DNA of 25,410 bases, from contig CAZKMO010000036.1 in the NCBI GenBank assembly GCA_964554015.1, positions 1-25,410 on the forward strand, in the 5' to 3' direction. Each line of letters begins with the position of its first letter. Position 1 is the first letter of the stretch. The notes under the pieces were generated by a model. The model was given only the letters and a program-made list of their open reading frames with translations, was not told the DNA's origin and made no database searches. The position numbers and the translations under genes are program-made. This document shows, in pieces, positions 5,547-14,510 of this stretch. Origin of the DNA: CAYUAG01 sp964554015. Lineage in GTDB: Bacteria; Zhuqueibacterota; QNDG01; CAYUAG01.

Positions 5547-7687
5547 AGCCAAAAATTAATCCTAGTGAGGGAATGCTTTTTTATATTATTGATAAAATCA
5601 GGCCTGAACTGGCAGAAAAGATAAAAAAAACCAATACCGTGGAAACAATGATTATCGGATTAGGGGCACAGGGAACCAAACATGCAGGATTAATGAGTGA
5701 ATTTGGAACTACCCTGACTGCGGGAGTCTCACCCGGAAAAGGCGGTACCAGAGTGCAGGAGATCATACCAGTGTATAATACAGTGTCAGAAGCGCTGGAA
5801 AAACATCCCCATATTGCGGCAGCCAGTATCTGGAGACATTATTCCTTTGCCAAGGATTCTGCGGTGGAGGCCATGGAGGCAGGAATTCCGCTTATTGTTT
5901 TAATAACGGAGTTTATCCCTCTTAAGGATATGCGGGATATTTTGACTGCGGCCAGGAAGCACAATACTCTTCTGATCGGGGGCAATACTCCTGGTTTGAT
6001 TTTCCCTCCGGAACGTATAAAAATTGGCATGCTTCCGGAAATTTTTCAACCTCAGATAAAAAAATCAGGTCAGCCGGGAGCCAAAGGAGTGACTATTATA
6101 TCCAGAAGCGGAGCAATTCTTTATCATATGGCTGATGCCATGTCCAGTGCGGGAATTGCCCAGAATGCCGTGATCGGAATTGGTGGAGATGCGGCCCTGG
6201 GATCAACTTTCAAGGATCTGGTTCCTCTGGCCATGGAGTATAAAAACACAGATGCGGTGGTGATAGCTGGTGAGATCGGGGGTTGTCAGGAAGAAGTGCT
6301 GGCCCGGGACATCCAGGAAAATCCCCTTAAGTATCCCAAACCCTTGATTGCCCTGATTTCAGGTGCTTTTGCCCCGGAAGGGAAAACCATGGGCCATGCC
6401 GGAGCCATCGTAACTCCGGGAGAAGAAACTGGTACTTTTAATTCCAAAAAACAGGCCCTGGAAGCAGCAGGAGTAAAAGTTGTTAACAGCCAGTATGATT
6501 TAATTGTGGCGGCCGAGAAAGAACTTAATAATAAACAATATTTTGATCCTGAGCAGTATTTCCAACAAATGAAAGAAAAATGGGAAACTCCTCCGCCCCG
6601 TCCCTTTTGGAGTACCTTAATAACAGAGGTAAGTCCCAATAATGTGGTCATACGGGGATACGCAATACAGGATATTATTGAACATTGTTCTCTTCTCCAA
6701 GCTGCCCGGTTGATAATTCAGGGAGAGCTCCCGGATGAAAGATACTGCCGAGCCTTGAACAAACTTGCCTGTGACGCAGCCAAAAAGAAAGCACCTTCTA
6801 TTCCCCGGAATCCCAGGGAGGATATATCCAAAAGTTTACAGAAGTACGTGTTAAATGATGAAGACTTGGTTAGATTCCAACCGCAGGGTGAGAATAAATC
6901 GGTGGAGAAGTCAATTTATGCTTTAGGGCGGTTCTGTAGTTATTTGGCTGATTTTCTGGGTAATCAGACAAAATTAACTGAAAAAAATGCAGAAGAAAAT
7001 TTTCCCGGATTGATTTACAGAGCTTTGACCGGAGAATCAAAAGACAGTGATAAATTAGCAATGATGGAAGCCATGATCACTGCCTGCATTGATCATGGTG
7101 TAACTCCGCCTTCTGCTCAGGCCACCCTTATTGCTGCCTCAGTGAGAGCGGAGTATGAAGTGGGTATTGCCCAGGGAGTGGGGGCAATTACCAATGTTCA
7201 CGGAGGCGCCGGGGGAAAGGCAGCTGAGTTTTTTACTGAATGTGCTGTTCTGGCCAAGAATGAGAAAATTTCCCTTAAGGACGCTACTCATACTATAATG
7301 AAGCAGTATATTTCTTCAGGGATAAGGATTGAGGGTATGGGCCACAGATTGCATGTCCAGGACCCCCGGAGAGATATTTTATGGTCCCTGGCAGAAAAAA
7401 ATAATATTGTCGGAGATTGTGTTAAAATATCCCAAATAGCCCAAGATGTTTTAAAACAGGTACGGGGAATTAACCTGCCGGTGAATGTGGATGGAGTGAT
7501 CGGAGCCATTGTAGCTGATATGGGGCTTGATTTTTCCTGTGCCAAAGCAATATTTATTTTTGGCCGGATTTGTGGCTTATCTGCTCACTATTTTGAGGAG
7601 ATTATTACTCAACCCCCTATGCGCAGGATCAATTTTTCTCAAGTAAAGTATAAAGGGCCTAAGGAAAGAAAGTTTCCTGCTTCTTAA
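5543..7687 (+). CDS. SucD-like/citrate synthase-like fusion: large subunit of ATP-citrate lyase-type enzyme
   Basis: Two-part protein of 714 residues. Residues 1 to about 350 are a CoA-binding ligase alpha subunit: 'GLGAQGTKHAGL', 'GVSPGKGG' and 'GAFAPEGKTMGHAGAIV', where His285 is the expected phospho-histidine. Residues about 370-714 are a citrate-synthase fold with all three catalytic positions: His553 in 'NVHGGAGG', His601 in 'GMGHRLH' and Asp650 in 'NVDGVIG'. The C-terminus 'PPMRRINFSQ...YKGPKER' is typical of the citryl-CoA lyase branch. With the preceding SucC-like subunit it should catalyse citrate + CoA + ATP to acetyl-CoA + oxaloacetate + ADP + Pi, or the reverse. The alpha half is succinyl-CoA-synthetase-like, and the first histidine, which is not conserved in eukaryotic ATP-citrate lyase, is kept. 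It is longer than typical bacterial AclA (about 600). Cytoplasmic. Confidence 0.82.
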   Translation: MKPKINPSEGMLFYIIDKIRPELAEKIKKTNTVETMIIGLGAQGTKHAGLMSEFGTTLTAGVSPGKGGTRVQEIIPVYNTVSEALEKHPHIAAASIWRHYSFAKDSAVEAMEAGIPLIVLITEFIPLKDMRDILTAARKHNTLLIGGNTPGLIFPPERIKIGMLPEIFQPQIKKSGQPGAKGVTIISRSGAILYHMADAMSSAGIAQNAVIGIGGDAALGSTFKDLVPLAMEYKNTDAVVIAGEIGGCQEEVLARDIQENPLKYPKPLIALISGAFAPEGKTMGHAGAIVTPGEETGTFNSKKQALEAAGVKVVNSQYDLIVAAEKELNNKQYFDPEQYFQQMKEKWETPPPRPFWSTLITEVSPNNVVIRGYAIQDIIEHCSLLQAARLIIQGELPDERYCRALNKLACDAAKKKAPSIPRNPREDISKSLQKYVLNDEDLVRFQPQGENKSVEKSIYALGRFCSYLADFLGNQTKLTEKNAEENFPGLIYRALTGESKDSDKLAMMEAMITACIDHGVTPPSAQATLIAASVRAEYEVGIAQGVGAITNVHGGAGGKAAEFFTECAVLAKNEKISLKDATHTIMKQYISSGIRIEGMGHRLHVQDPRRDILWSLAEKNNIVGDCVKISQIAQDVLKQVRGINLPVNVDGVIGAIVADMGLDFSCAKAIFIFGRICGLSAHYFEEIITQPPMRRINFSQVKYKGPKERKFPAS

Positions 7688-7760
7688 GGATCAGATGAAA
7701 AATTGGAGTGGATCATGAAAACGGGAGATGAAGGATTTTGGGGAGACTGACAGAATGTAA

Positions 7761-7796
7761 GATCAGGATCGATAGCGATTGCGATTTCAACACCGA
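7761..7796. repeat. GAT-rich six-base-phased intergenic repeat, copy 1
   Basis: In the 191-bp gap after the citryl-CoA enzyme lies 'gatcaggatcgatagcgatt', followed by 'gcgatttcaacaccgat'. GAT/ATC cores recur about every six bases. It is related to the longer copies at 20500-20548 and 22204-22257 and is the most degenerate of the three. No ORF is supported in this gap. Confidence 0.55.
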
Positions 7797-7878
7797 TAAA
7801 AAAAGGGGATTAAGTAATTGATAAGAATATGTTAACTTAGCAAAATTTGATTTCATATTATTTAAAACAGGAGAAAAG

Positions 7879-9252
7879 ATGAATAATAATATTTTTAGAA
7901 CGTATGATATCCGGGGAATTGCAGATGAAGATTTAACAGATGATATTGTAGAGATGATAGGAAAAGCATATGGTACCTATATGGTAAGAAAACAAAAGAA
8001 TACTATTACGGTGGGGAGAGATGTGAGACTTTCTTCCAAGCGAATTCAAGATGCTTTGATTAAAGGGATACTTTCCACTGGATTGCATGTTATTAAGATA
8101 GGAGAAGTACCAACTCCGGTTGTATATTTTTCCATTGTTCATTTTTCCACGGATGGAAGTGTAATGGTGACCGGCAGTCATAATCCCATAGAGTATAATG
8201 GATTAAAAATGAATTTGGGATTGTATTCAATTTATGGTGAAGAAATTATTAAAATTAAAGAACTCATCGATAAAAAAGATTTTGAAACCGGTAAAGGATC
8301 ATTGGAAAAGCGGGAAATTGTATCTCATTATAAGCAAATGCTCAGGGAAAGAATTAACATTCAGAAACCATTTAAAATTGTTATTGATGCTGGAAACGGA
8401 ACTGCCGGACCGATTGCTCCGGATATATTTGAAGAGTTTGGATGTGAAGTAGAGCGGCTTTACTGTGAACCTGACGGTACCTTTCCCAATCATCTTCCTG
8501 ATCCCACTGTTATGAAGTATATGGAGAAATTACGCACTACAGTTGTAGAGGAACAGGCAGACTTAGGAATTGGTTATGATGGGGATGCAGATAGGATGGG
8601 TATTGTGGATGATAAGGGGAAGGTTATTTATGCCGATCAATTACTGACAATTTTGTCCCGGGAGGTTCTGGAAAAGAATCCGGGAGCAACCATAATTTTT
8701 GATGTGAAATGTTCTCAGTTAGTTCCCGAAGAAATTGAAAGAATGGGTGGAATACCTTTAATGTGGAAAACCGGTCATTCCCTTATCAAAGAAAAAATGA
8801 GGAATGAAAAAGCTCCGCTTGCCGGTGAGATGTCCGGGCATATTTTTTTCAAAGATGGCTATTTCGGCTATGATGACGGTATTTTTGCCTCCTTCCGGTT
8901 ACTGCAGTATCTGTCTAAGCAGAAACAAAAGCTGGGAGAAATTATTGATGGATTACCCCAGTTTTATTCCACTCCGGAAATAAGAATTTCCTGTCCGGAT
9001 GATAAAAAATTTAAGATTGTAGAGGAATTGAAAGAAGATTTTAAGAGGGAATATGAGGTAATTGATGTGGATGGCGCCCGGGTGCTTTTTGGAGATGGCT
9101 GGGGACTGGTAAGAGTCTCTAATACCCAACCCCTTCTTGTACTTCGTTTTGAAGCCAAGACAGAGAATCGTTTAAAAGAAATGATCACACTGTTTAAGAA
9201 AAAACTTGCTCATTATCCTTCTGTGGCCATTGATGAGATGGATGATATATGA
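7879..9252 (+). CDS. manB: Phosphomannomutase/phosphoglucomutase
   Basis: Alpha-D-phosphohexomutase of 457 residues, full length for the family, interconverting hexose 1- and 6-phosphates for sugar-nucleotide and surface polysaccharide synthesis. All four active-site loops are visible. The phosphoserine loop is 'VMVTGSHNP' (Ser100), the Mg-binding loop 'GYDGDADRMG', the sugar-recognition loop 'GEMSGHIFF' and the phosphate-binding loop 'RVSNTQPLLVLRFEA'. The GEMSGH loop is typical of dual-specificity PMM/PGM (AlgC/ManB class) rather than phosphoglucosamine mutase. ATG 7879 follows 'aggaga' at a normal distance. It stands alone between two long gaps, so it is probably its own transcription unit. 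Soluble, cytoplasmic. Confidence 0.92.
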   Translation: MNNNIFRTYDIRGIADEDLTDDIVEMIGKAYGTYMVRKQKNTITVGRDVRLSSKRIQDALIKGILSTGLHVIKIGEVPTPVVYFSIVHFSTDGSVMVTGSHNPIEYNGLKMNLGLYSIYGEEIIKIKELIDKKDFETGKGSLEKREIVSHYKQMLRERINIQKPFKIVIDAGNGTAGPIAPDIFEEFGCEVERLYCEPDGTFPNHLPDPTVMKYMEKLRTTVVEEQADLGIGYDGDADRMGIVDDKGKVIYADQLLTILSREVLEKNPGATIIFDVKCSQLVPEEIERMGGIPLMWKTGHSLIKEKMRNEKAPLAGEMSGHIFFKDGYFGYDDGIFASFRLLQYLSKQKQKLGEIIDGLPQFYSTPEIRISCPDDKKFKIVEELKEDFKREYEVIDVDGARVLFGDGWGLVRVSNTQPLLVLRFEAKTENRLKEMITLFKKKLAHYPSVAIDEMDDI

Positions 9253-9306
9253 TTTAGGAATATATGGCATGAAATTCGCTTGAATTAATTTGGTTACACT
9301 AGGTGA

Positions 9307-9339
9307 TGGATATGATTTACCGTAAATCTCTTATATCCA
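9307..9339. terminator. Possible hairpin after the mutase gene
   Basis: Arms tggatatgattta (9307-9319) pair with taaatc (9323-9328) and atatcca (9333-9339), with loop ccg and a tctt bulge. It lies 54 bp after the mutase stop. No strong T-run follows, so a terminator role is uncertain; it could instead be a 5' element of the next gene. Confidence 0.35.
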
Positions 9340-9408
9340 TTCATTTAAGTAATATTTAAATGATAGTTTTAAATAATAGGTATTAAGAATAGTGGATGAT
9401 ATTCTTTC

Positions 9409-12400
9409 ATGTCCGAGAGAATTAAAATTATAATACATAAGAGTTTAATTTTATTAATACTGGCTATTACAGTATTGGTCAAGATAGATGTACTTTATTC
9501 ACAGGAAAATTGGACCTGGTCAGAGCCAATTCAAATACATTATCATGGAGACACTCCGGATATTGATGTGGATAGAAAGAATTCTCATGCTCATGTTATT
9601 TCTATGAAAACCTATGGAGAAGGTATTCTATATTCTGAAGTTGATTCATTGGGAAACTTTCTCATTAAAGGTTTTCAAGTTCCTACTGATTTTGGAGACA
9701 AAGGCGGTATTTATTATGGAGCAACTATTGCCGTAGATCAGCAGGGATATCCTCATATTATTTATAGGAGACATTTAGCTAACTATTGGTATTATCACCT
9801 TTACTACATTTATAAAACTAGTAATGGCTGGTCAAAAGATAAATTAATTGCTACTAATGTGCGGAGAGGGTATATAGTCAGAATGGATATTGATGGCAAC
9901 AATAGAGTGCATTTAATATATAGTTCCGTTAATGACAGTTTATGGGGTAAAGTCACCTACTATCAAATTCAAGATGGTGAAGTAGTAAATCAATTATCCC
10001 AAACTTTAACGGATCCCCAAAGTCAGGAAGATATTATTTTTATCGTTGAAAATCGATTTGATATCGAATCCTCATATGAGGGGAATGTCCATGCTGTGCT
10101 TGGTTGTCCCTTTAGAAGAAATGGGTCAATAACTTATTTTTATTCTAATGATAATGGAGAAAATTTTACTGAATGGGGACAAATCCAATCCGATGACTGT
10201 ACAAGAAGGCTTGGTGATCCGGATATTTGCTTGGATAAGGTGGGCAACATTCATATATGTTATGGATCGAATAATGATAAAGCCTTAAATTATGAACCAT
10301 CTATTAGATATGTACGTATGTCCAAGGATGCTACCCAGGAGAATTATGTTATTCAGGAACATAATATTATTAATCATCCAGGTTCAATAGAACAATCCAG
10401 TGATGATTCACATTGGGGAGTAGGATCAATTGCAGTTAGCGATGAAGGTAAATATGTTATTGGTACTTATTTATCTGAACCAGGGGGGATTCTCTGGGCA
10501 AGAATATCTGAGGACGGGGGAACAACCTGGGGCACTCCGAAAAAATTATCAGAAACGTGTGGTGGAGATCTGGGAAGAAACCTCCATCTTATACGAGCAA
10601 ACAGAAATCATTTTTATCTGGTTTATCCGGAAAATAATCCTCAAGAAGTACGTATGAGGATAATTCATCTTGGTGATTATTATCCTTTCGCTTCAGCCGG
10701 AGGGCCATATTCTGCCAAAGAAGGGGATGTAGTAGAACTAAATATGTCAGCCTCTGTTGACAGCGGTTGGTATGCCGGGATTTCCGAGTATGCCTGGGAC
10801 TGGAATCAGGACGGGGTATATGATTTTAAAACCACATTGCCTAAAGTTAATCATCTGTTTACTGATAATTTTACCGGGAATGCGGTTTTACGGGTTACCG
10901 ATAACTCGGGGAAAATTGATTATGATACTACCTATTGTAATATTATCAATGTTCCGCCAACTGTAGATGCCGGGGATGATATAGTATGTGAAGAGGGTGA
11001 TACTTTATATTTTTCTGCAGTTGTAGAAGATCCTGGGGATGATGAGATCACCTATCTCTGGGATTTTAATAATGGAGATTATAGTTATATACCGGAACCC
11101 ACCTACATTTATACAGATGACAGCACCTATCAAGTATCTATAAAAGTTAGTGATGGAGATGGAGGTATAGATAGAGATGAAATTATAATTCATGTCAATA
11201 ATAGCGATCCCATAGTAGAGGCTGGGGGGCCTTATCAAGGGGTAATTAAATCAAATATTTTCTTAACCGCCCAGGTACATGATAAAGGTGCTTCGGATGA
11301 AATCATTTATAAAAGATGGGATTTAAATAATGACCAGGTTTTTGAAACACAGGGATATGAAGCAGTGGTTAATTTTAAGGAGGCAGGAACCTACACCGTA
11401 TGGTTTAAAGCCGGAGATGATGATGGGGGAGTGGGATTGGATAGTGCGGTGGTTTTAGTTTCCTGTGAAGCCCCTTATATTGTAAGCATACCTGATCAAT
11501 CAATTCAGGAGGGCGGTACGTTTCCTCCCATAGAACTGGATATGTACGTTTATGATCAGGATCATTCCAGAGATCAGTTAGAATGGAGTTTCAAGGGGAA
11601 CAAAAGTCTAAATGTCTCCCTAAATGAGAGGATTTTACAGGTTAGTGTGCCGGATAGTAACTGGTGGGGGGCGGAAGAAATTCAATTACTGGTAAAAGAT
11701 CCGGTGGATAATAGGGATAGCTGTAAGGTTTTATTTACAGTCAATCCGGTCAATGATCCTCCCCGATGGATTGGTTTGAATAAATTTTCTTTTAGGGAGG
11801 ACGATTCCCTCATTATTGAATTTCAGGAATTCCAGGATCAGGTGGAAGACATTGATGATGATTTTGATTCCTTGCGTTTTGCAATTGGAAATAATACTAC
11901 TATTGGGTGGTTTGCAGATTATGATAAAAAAATTCTTTGTTTATTTGCTCCCCCAAATTGGTATGGATCAGAAGAATTGGATTTTATGGTAACCGATACT
12001 TCCGGTGCCCAGGATCAAATTCAGAATAAAGTATCGGTATACGATGATAAAAAGGATTGTCCTCAGCCTTTCAGCTTAATCCAGCCATTATCCTATTTCT
12101 TTAAAACCTGGCCGGATACTATTACCTTTATATGGCATAGTTCCTCGGACCCAGATTCGGGAAGCCATGTATTTTATAAGTGGGAATTAAGGGCACAAGA
12201 AAATTTTTTTATTATTAAACAAAAAATATTTTTACATGAGGATGATACGGTGTACTGTTATAAAACGGATACTACACTTCCTGCTGATACCTATCTATGG
12301 AGTGTTACAGCCTATGATGAGTTAAACTACAGCTTTAAAGTTATTTATCCAGGTACAATAACTTTGGAAGGACCAATCGATACTACCAGTACACCCGATA

Positions 12401-12723
12401 CCACTGGTATAAATGATATTAGTGGAAGAAATATTATTATCCCCGATAATTATGCACTTCTAAAGAATTATCCCAATCCCTTTAATCCTGATACTAAAAT
12501 AAGGTATGCACTACCAATTGCGGGGAGGGTGAGTATTAAGATTTATAATATGATGGGTCAGAATATACGAACCTTGGTGGATGGGTATAAAACAGCGGGA
12601 TACCATCAGGTAATATGGGATGGATGTAATGATGAAGCCCATAAAATGCCCAGTGGAATGTATATTTATGTTATGCGCTCTGGTTCTCAGGTTTTAATGC
12701 AGAAAGCATTATTAATGAAATAG
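9409..12723 (+). CDS. Secreted multidomain PKD protein with type IX-like C-terminal sorting domain
   Basis: Large extracellular protein of 1104 residues. A signal peptide occupies residues 1 to about 31 (basic start, hydrophobic 'SLILLILAITVLV', cleavage near 'YSQ/EN'). Residues about 32-420 look like a beta-propeller of the BNR/sialidase type: repeated 'G.PHIIYR', 'NRVHLIYS', 'GNIHICYG' strands and an Asp-box 'SEDGGTTW' near 367. Three PKD domains start near 425, 513 and 597 ('AGGPYSAKEGD', 'DAGDDIVCEEGD', 'EAGGPYQG', with 'WDWNQDG', 'YLWDFNNGD' and 'KRWDLNND'). Two cadherin/Ig-like beta-sandwich segments follow (about 685 and 785), then an Ig-like segment from 884. It ends with 'LKNYPNPFNPDTKIRYALP' ... 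'SGMYIYVMRSG', the Por-secretion-tail/FlgD-like domain that directs FCB proteins to the cell surface. Glycan or peptide binding is plausible; no catalytic centre is evident. ATG 9409 has only a weak upstream ribosome site. Confidence 0.85.
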   Translation: MSERIKIIIHKSLILLILAITVLVKIDVLYSQENWTWSEPIQIHYHGDTPDIDVDRKNSHAHVISMKTYGEGILYSEVDSLGNFLIKGFQVPTDFGDKGGIYYGATIAVDQQGYPHIIYRRHLANYWYYHLYYIYKTSNGWSKDKLIATNVRRGYIVRMDIDGNNRVHLIYSSVNDSLWGKVTYYQIQDGEVVNQLSQTLTDPQSQEDIIFIVENRFDIESSYEGNVHAVLGCPFRRNGSITYFYSNDNGENFTEWGQIQSDDCTRRLGDPDICLDKVGNIHICYGSNNDKALNYEPSIRYVRMSKDATQENYVIQEHNIINHPGSIEQSSDDSHWGVGSIAVSDEGKYVIGTYLSEPGGILWARISEDGGTTWGTPKKLSETCGGDLGRNLHLIRANRNHFYLVYPENNPQEVRMRIIHLGDYYPFASAGGPYSAKEGDVVELNMSASVDSGWYAGISEYAWDWNQDGVYDFKTTLPKVNHLFTDNFTGNAVLRVTDNSGKIDYDTTYCNIINVPPTVDAGDDIVCEEGDTLYFSAVVEDPGDDEITYLWDFNNGDYSYIPEPTYIYTDDSTYQVSIKVSDGDGGIDRDEIIIHVNNSDPIVEAGGPYQGVIKSNIFLTAQVHDKGASDEIIYKRWDLNNDQVFETQGYEAVVNFKEAGTYTVWFKAGDDDGGVGLDSAVVLVSCEAPYIVSIPDQSIQEGGTFPPIELDMYVYDQDHSRDQLEWSFKGNKSLNVSLNERILQVSVPDSNWWGAEEIQLLVKDPVDNRDSCKVLFTVNPVNDPPRWIGLNKFSFREDDSLIIEFQEFQDQVEDIDDDFDSLRFAIGNNTTIGWFADYDKKILCLFAPPNWYGSEELDFMVTDTSGAQDQIQNKVSVYDDKKDCPQPFSLIQPLSYFFKTWPDTITFIWHSSSDPDSGSHVFYKWELRAQENFFIIKQKIFLHEDDTVYCYKTDTTLPADTYLWSVTAYDELNYSFKVIYPGTITLEGPIDTTSTPDTTGINDISGRNIIIPDNYALLKNYPNPFNPDTKIRYALPIAGRVSIKIYNMMGQNIRTLVDGYKTAGYHQVIWDGCNDEAHKMPSGMYIYVMRSGSQVLMQKALLMK

Positions 12724-12760
12724 TATTGTCATATATTAGGGCAGTATTATTATGCTTTTA

Positions 12761-12796
12761 GGCAAAGGAAAGAATACTACCTGCTTTCCCTTTGCC
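12761..12796. terminator. Hairpin between convergent genes
   Basis: Left arm ggcaaaggaaag (12761-12772) pairs with right arm ctttccctttgcc (12784-12796), with one bulged base and an 11-base loop. It follows the stop of the secreted protein by 38 bp, and a pyrimidine-rich stretch comes after it. The right arm is inside the last codons of the oppositely oriented acyl synthetase, so it may stop transcription in both directions. Confidence 0.55.
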
Positions 12797-14300
12797 TTTC
12801 CTTTACCATTTCGGTAATGGTTCTAAAATCAAGTTTGCCGCTTCCCATTTTTGGTAAATCAGGAATAATCATGAAAGTTTTGGGTATGGCTATTTGGGGT
12901 AATTCCTTTCCCAATTTTTTAACAATTTCTTTTCGGTTAATTTTTTCGGATACAGCGGCAACCAGTTGGGCTCCCTTGGTGGGATGAGGGATTTCTACCA
13001 CACAGCAGTCAATATGATCCGGTAGTGCAGTATTAAGGACACTTTCCGTATTAACCAGAGACACCATTTCACCCCCGATTTTCACGAATCGCTTCAATCT
13101 ACCCTTATGCCAGAGATAGCCATCCTCATCCAACATTCCCATATCTCCGGTATCATACCAGCCGTCCTTTATCCGTAAAGAGGTCTCTTCTAGGTCATCA
13201 AAATAACCTTTCATAACATTGGGACCTTTTACCAGGATTTTACCTTCTTTATTTGCCGGTAATTCAGCTCCGGTATCTATATTAACAATTTTTACTTCCT
13301 GATCCGGAAAAATTTTTCCTATGCTACCCGGACGATTATGTTCAAGAGTATTCACCGATATTACCGGACTGGTTTCCGTGGTACCATATCCTTCCAAGAG
13401 GGTTTTATTGTGTTTTTCCCTATATCCCTTCCTCAATCTATCCGGTGTTTTATCAGCCCCGGCAACCATAATGCGGAGAGATTCAAAATCTCCTAGTTTT
13501 GATTCTCTTAAATACCCGGCAAAAAAGACAGGTGTAGCAGCAATCATAGCAGGTTTTTCTTCCTTGATTATCTTGGGAATGCTTTTGAAATCTAAGGGAT
13601 TGGCATAGGTTATGGCGGTTGAACCTAAAAGAAGGGGCAGCCAGAAATTTACCATATGCCCAAAAACATGAAAGAGAGGCAGAATGCAGAGAATACTATC
13701 TTCACTGGTTAATTTAAATATTTTTATTGCGGTTAATGCATTTGAACTCAGATTTTTGTGAGTTAACTGGACAGCCTTGGGTTCTTTTTCACTGCCACTG
13801 GTAAAGAGGATGACGGCTGTATCGTTCTCGGTTAGTTTGGCAGTTGATTTACAGATGGATTTTACAGACAGTTTTGAACGGATTAATGCCTGTATTTTTT
13901 CTAATGTACCTATAGTTTCCATAATATCTTCAATAAATATCATTCCCTCAATTTTAGGGCATTTTATTTTTTCCAAGAGAGCTTTAGAGGTTATTATTTT
14001 TTTAAATCCACATTTATTTTGAGCATAGATTGCATTTTTTTTAGCGCCGGTTGAGTAGTTGATCATTACCGGAACCTTTCCGGTCATAAGTGCGCCTAAA
14101 ACTACCAGAAATGAGCCGGCGGAATTAGGAATCATTACTCCCAGATATCCTTTTTCATATTTATTGAATTTCTTAGCCAAAAGTAAGGAGGCAATCAATG
14201 CTTTTGAGTAAGGCACTCTTTTATCAGTTGTTCGGTCAATAATGGCCAGTTTTTTACCCATTTTTTTAGCAATTTTTACAAATTCATGGTGTAATATCAT
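12777..14300 (-). CDS. Acyl-ACP/acyl-CoA synthetase (AMP-forming, Aas-like)
   Basis: Adenylate-forming ligase of 507 residues that activates a fatty acid with ATP for transfer to ACP or CoA. Key motifs are the P-loop 'LFTSGSEKEPKAVQLTH', 'LPLFHVFGHMVNFWLPLLLG', the A5 motif 'GYGTTETSP', 'YDTGDMGMLDEDGYLWHKGRLKRFVKIGGEMVS' (A7-A8, with the hinge), and the C-terminal catalytic Lys in 'PKMGSGKLDF'. The P-loop and 'FHVFGH' segment most resemble the synthetase half of Aas (2-acylglycerophosphoethanolamine acyltransferase/acyl-ACP synthetase); the acyltransferase half is absent. The start follows 'aagggg' on the minus strand. It faces the secreted protein gene tail to tail and is divergent from the sensor kinase, so it is probably monocistronic. 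Confidence 0.88.
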   Translation of the reverse strand: MILHHEFVKIAKKMGKKLAIIDRTTDKRVPYSKALIASLLLAKKFNKYEKGYLGVMIPNSAGSFLVVLGALMTGKVPVMINYSTGAKKNAIYAQNKCGFKKIITSKALLEKIKCPKIEGMIFIEDIMETIGTLEKIQALIRSKLSVKSICKSTAKLTENDTAVILFTSGSEKEPKAVQLTHKNLSSNALTAIKIFKLTSEDSILCILPLFHVFGHMVNFWLPLLLGSTAITYANPLDFKSIPKIIKEEKPAMIAATPVFFAGYLRESKLGDFESLRIMVAGADKTPDRLRKGYREKHNKTLLEGYGTTETSPVISVNTLEHNRPGSIGKIFPDQEVKIVNIDTGAELPANKEGKILVKGPNVMKGYFDDLEETSLRIKDGWYDTGDMGMLDEDGYLWHKGRLKRFVKIGGEMVSLVNTESVLNTALPDHIDCCVVEIPHPTKGAQLVAAVSEKINRKEIVKKLGKELPQIAIPKTFMIIPDLPKMGSGKLDFRTITEMVKERQRESR

Positions 14301-14510
14301 AGCTTTCCCCTTAATTTTATACTTATTAAAAAAATAATATGTAAAACTAATTAATTATTTGTATAACCAAAAGATTTGTATTGTTAAAAAATATTAAATT
14401 TTTTTAAAAATTGCAATATTTTTTTCTTAGCAGCCATAATTTTCTTGCTTAAAACTAAATATTTATTAATTTTAGGATATAATCTAATTAAAATTTTTTT
14501 GCATTGAGTG
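14301..14510. promoter_or_regulatory. Divergent intergenic region between acyl synthetase and sensor kinase
   Basis: About 210 bp, extremely A/T-rich, with no ORF. It must hold the promoters of both divergent genes. A TATAAT stands at 14478-14483, about 30 bp before the kinase start, but no well-spaced -35 accompanies it. Long T runs (14400-14406, 14420-14426) may favour bending or an upstream-element effect. Confidence 0.4.

Noticed and set aside
6286..6651. 121-residue minus-strand ORF inside the citryl-CoA enzyme gene
   Set aside because: Antisense to conserved SucD/CS sequence, without a ribosome site or recognisable domain.
4257..7687. Calling the pair plain succinyl-CoA synthetase (sucCD)
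   Set aside because: The SucD-like half continues into a full citrate-synthase-like domain with all catalytic residues, which SucD never has.
13321..14022. Plus-strand ORFs (95 and 81 residues) opposite the acyl synthetase
   Set aside because: Antisense shadows of conserved adenylation-domain sequence without ribosome sites or homology.
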